From: Pinirhizobacter soli
Lineage (GTDB): Bacteria; Pseudomonadota; Gammaproteobacteria; Xanthomonadales; Rhodanobacteraceae
Assembly (NCBI RefSeq): GCF_015905305.1
Contig: NZ_JADZLQ010000001.1
Location: 2,132,599 to 2,196,598, forward strand
Reading direction: 5' to 3'
Length of the DNA stretch: 64,000 bases
The position numbers were made by a program, and so were the translations under genes. Positions 63,349-64,000 of this stretch are shown piece after piece. Each line of letters opens with the position of its first letter. The first letter of the stretch is position 1. The notes under the pieces are model-generated. The model was not told the DNA's origin. It saw only the letters and a program-made list of their open reading frames with translations, and ran no database searches.

Positions 63349-64000
63349 CTAGTTGCGCAGCCGGCGAGCGATGGCCGGCCGCGAAAAAAAGGCGAAGATG
63401 ATGCCGAACAGGAAGCCGCCGATGTGGGTCCACCACACCGCGCCGCCGTAGCTGGCACCGGCATAGCTGAAGAGCAACTGCACCAACACCCAGATGCCGA
63501 TCAGCACATAGGCCGGCACGCGCACGAATTCCAGGTACACGCCCAGCGGCAACACCAGCCCAAGATGGGCGCGGGGAAAAAGCGCGAAGTACGCGCCCAC
63601 CACGGCAGACACCGAACCGCTGCAACCGATGATCGGTGCGCGCGCGCCGGTAAGCGACAGCGCACCCACGAGGTTGGCGACGATGCCGCCAAGCAGGAAC
63701 AAGGCAAGGAATCGCCATCCACCCAGGGTGCGCTCGGCTGGCATGCCGAAGATCACCAGGAACAACAGGTTCGACAGCAGGTGCAGCCACTGCACGTGGA
63801 TGAAGAGCGCCGTACCCAGGCGCAGGAGCGCAGGATCGGCCAGTTGCTGCCAGAACGGCGCGTCTTCGTTGAAAATGTTCGCCGGCACCGTGCCCCACTG
63901 GCGGATCAGCAGGTCACGCTGGGGACCGTTGGCTAGTGCCAGCGCCATGAAGCAGGCCACGCAGGTAACTACCAGCAGCAAGGTGGCCCAGCAGATGCGG
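63349..64000 (-). CDS. Rhomboid intramembrane serine protease, N-terminus beyond window
   Basis: At least 217 residues visible; the frame is still open at base 64000, so the true start is probably outside. Catalytic Ser is in IIGCSGSVSAVVGAYFA (GxSG) and the catalytic His in WWTHIGGFLFG. Six membrane segments are visible, with the L1-loop W/H region HVQWLHLLSNLLFL conserved. Cleaves transmembrane substrates within the inner membrane. Convergent with the GATase gene, 7 bases apart. Confidence 0.88.
   Translation of the reverse strand, partial: RICWATLLLVVTCVACFMALALANGPQRDLLIRQWGTVPANIFNEDAPFWQQLADPALLRLGTALFIHVQWLHLLSNLLFLVIFGMPAERTLGGWRFLALFLLGGIVANLVGALSLTGARAPIIGCSGSVSAVVGAYFALFPRAHLGLVLPLGVYLEFVRVPAYVLIGIWVLVQLLFSYAGASYGGAVWWTHIGGFLFGIIFAFFSRPAIARRLRN

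Noticed and set aside
1-64000. CRISPR arrays, insertion sequences, prophage genes, tRNA or rRNA genes
   Set aside because: Looked for repeat-spacer arrays, transposases, integrases, and cloverleaf or rRNA sequence by eye; none seen.

Overview
The window is GC-rich chromosomal DNA from a gammaproteobacterium, most likely Xanthomonadales and probably the Rhodanobacteraceae (Luteibacter/Dyella-like). The evidence is the gene repertoire: large Oar-type TonB-dependent receptors with an N-terminal carboxypeptidase-regulatory-like domain, a GDSL-esterase autotransporter, a YbaY-type lipoprotein, bioB-bioF-bioH-bioC clustering, a CRP/Clp-type box and dense, overlapping operons. The genus is inferred from protein character only. 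It is almost entirely housekeeping and metabolic DNA. I see no prophage, insertion sequence, CRISPR array, rRNA or tRNA.

Layout. 1-5242: myo-inositol uptake and catabolism (iolC start, ABC transporter, RpiR regulator, iolG) around a divergent promoter that carries a GGAA-N6-TTCC operator. 5279-8991: threonine operon hom-thrB-thrC behind a Thr-rich leader peptide and an RNA hairpin that pairs with the hom start codon. 8913-10152: a YecD-like isochorismatase-family hydrolase and a TetR regulator. 10219-13418: GH15 glucan hydrolase overlapping a polyphosphate glucokinase gene. 13627-24773: a nine-gene branched-chain amino-acid operon, leuA-ilvE-leuC-leuD-leuB-ilvD-ilvC-ilvB-ilvH, behind a Leu/Val-rich leader peptide and a textbook terminator/antiterminator pair. 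24837-26257: an unrecognised 428-aa protein and a 50-aa acidic peptide. 26291-32655: ubiA, comF, and a biotin cluster (bioB-bioF-trhO-like-bioH-bioC) with a BirA-type operator. 32740-39229: Sel1-like protein, EamA transporter, PLP dehydratase, aldose epimerase, pepN. 39281-40019: a 60-aa coiled-coil gene, a perfect CRP/Clp box and a hairpin-rich gene-free stretch. 40020-45135: mnmG, RDD protein, tex. 45266-45950: HigBA-like toxin-antitoxin pair. 46074-49572: autotransporter esterase, small secreted protein, lipoprotein. 49876-57619: two tandem paralogous TonB-dependent receptors and a divergent HTH regulator with a repeated operator-like palindrome. 57641-60674: glyQS. 60763-64000: a GspE/PilB ATPase, a GATase-domain protein and a truncated rhomboid protease.

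The most interesting signal is regulatory. Two amino-acid operons each begin with a leader peptide whose ATG lies 7-8 bases after a plausible -10 box, with no Shine-Dalgarno sequence, so both look leaderless. The leu/ilv leader uses classical transcription attenuation. The thr leader has no U-tract terminator and appears to control translation initiation by sequestering the hom GTG. The other regulatory sites are an IolR-like operator, a BirA operator at the comF/bioB junction, a CRP box, and a paired palindrome at the HTH gene. They were found by eye and have not been tested.
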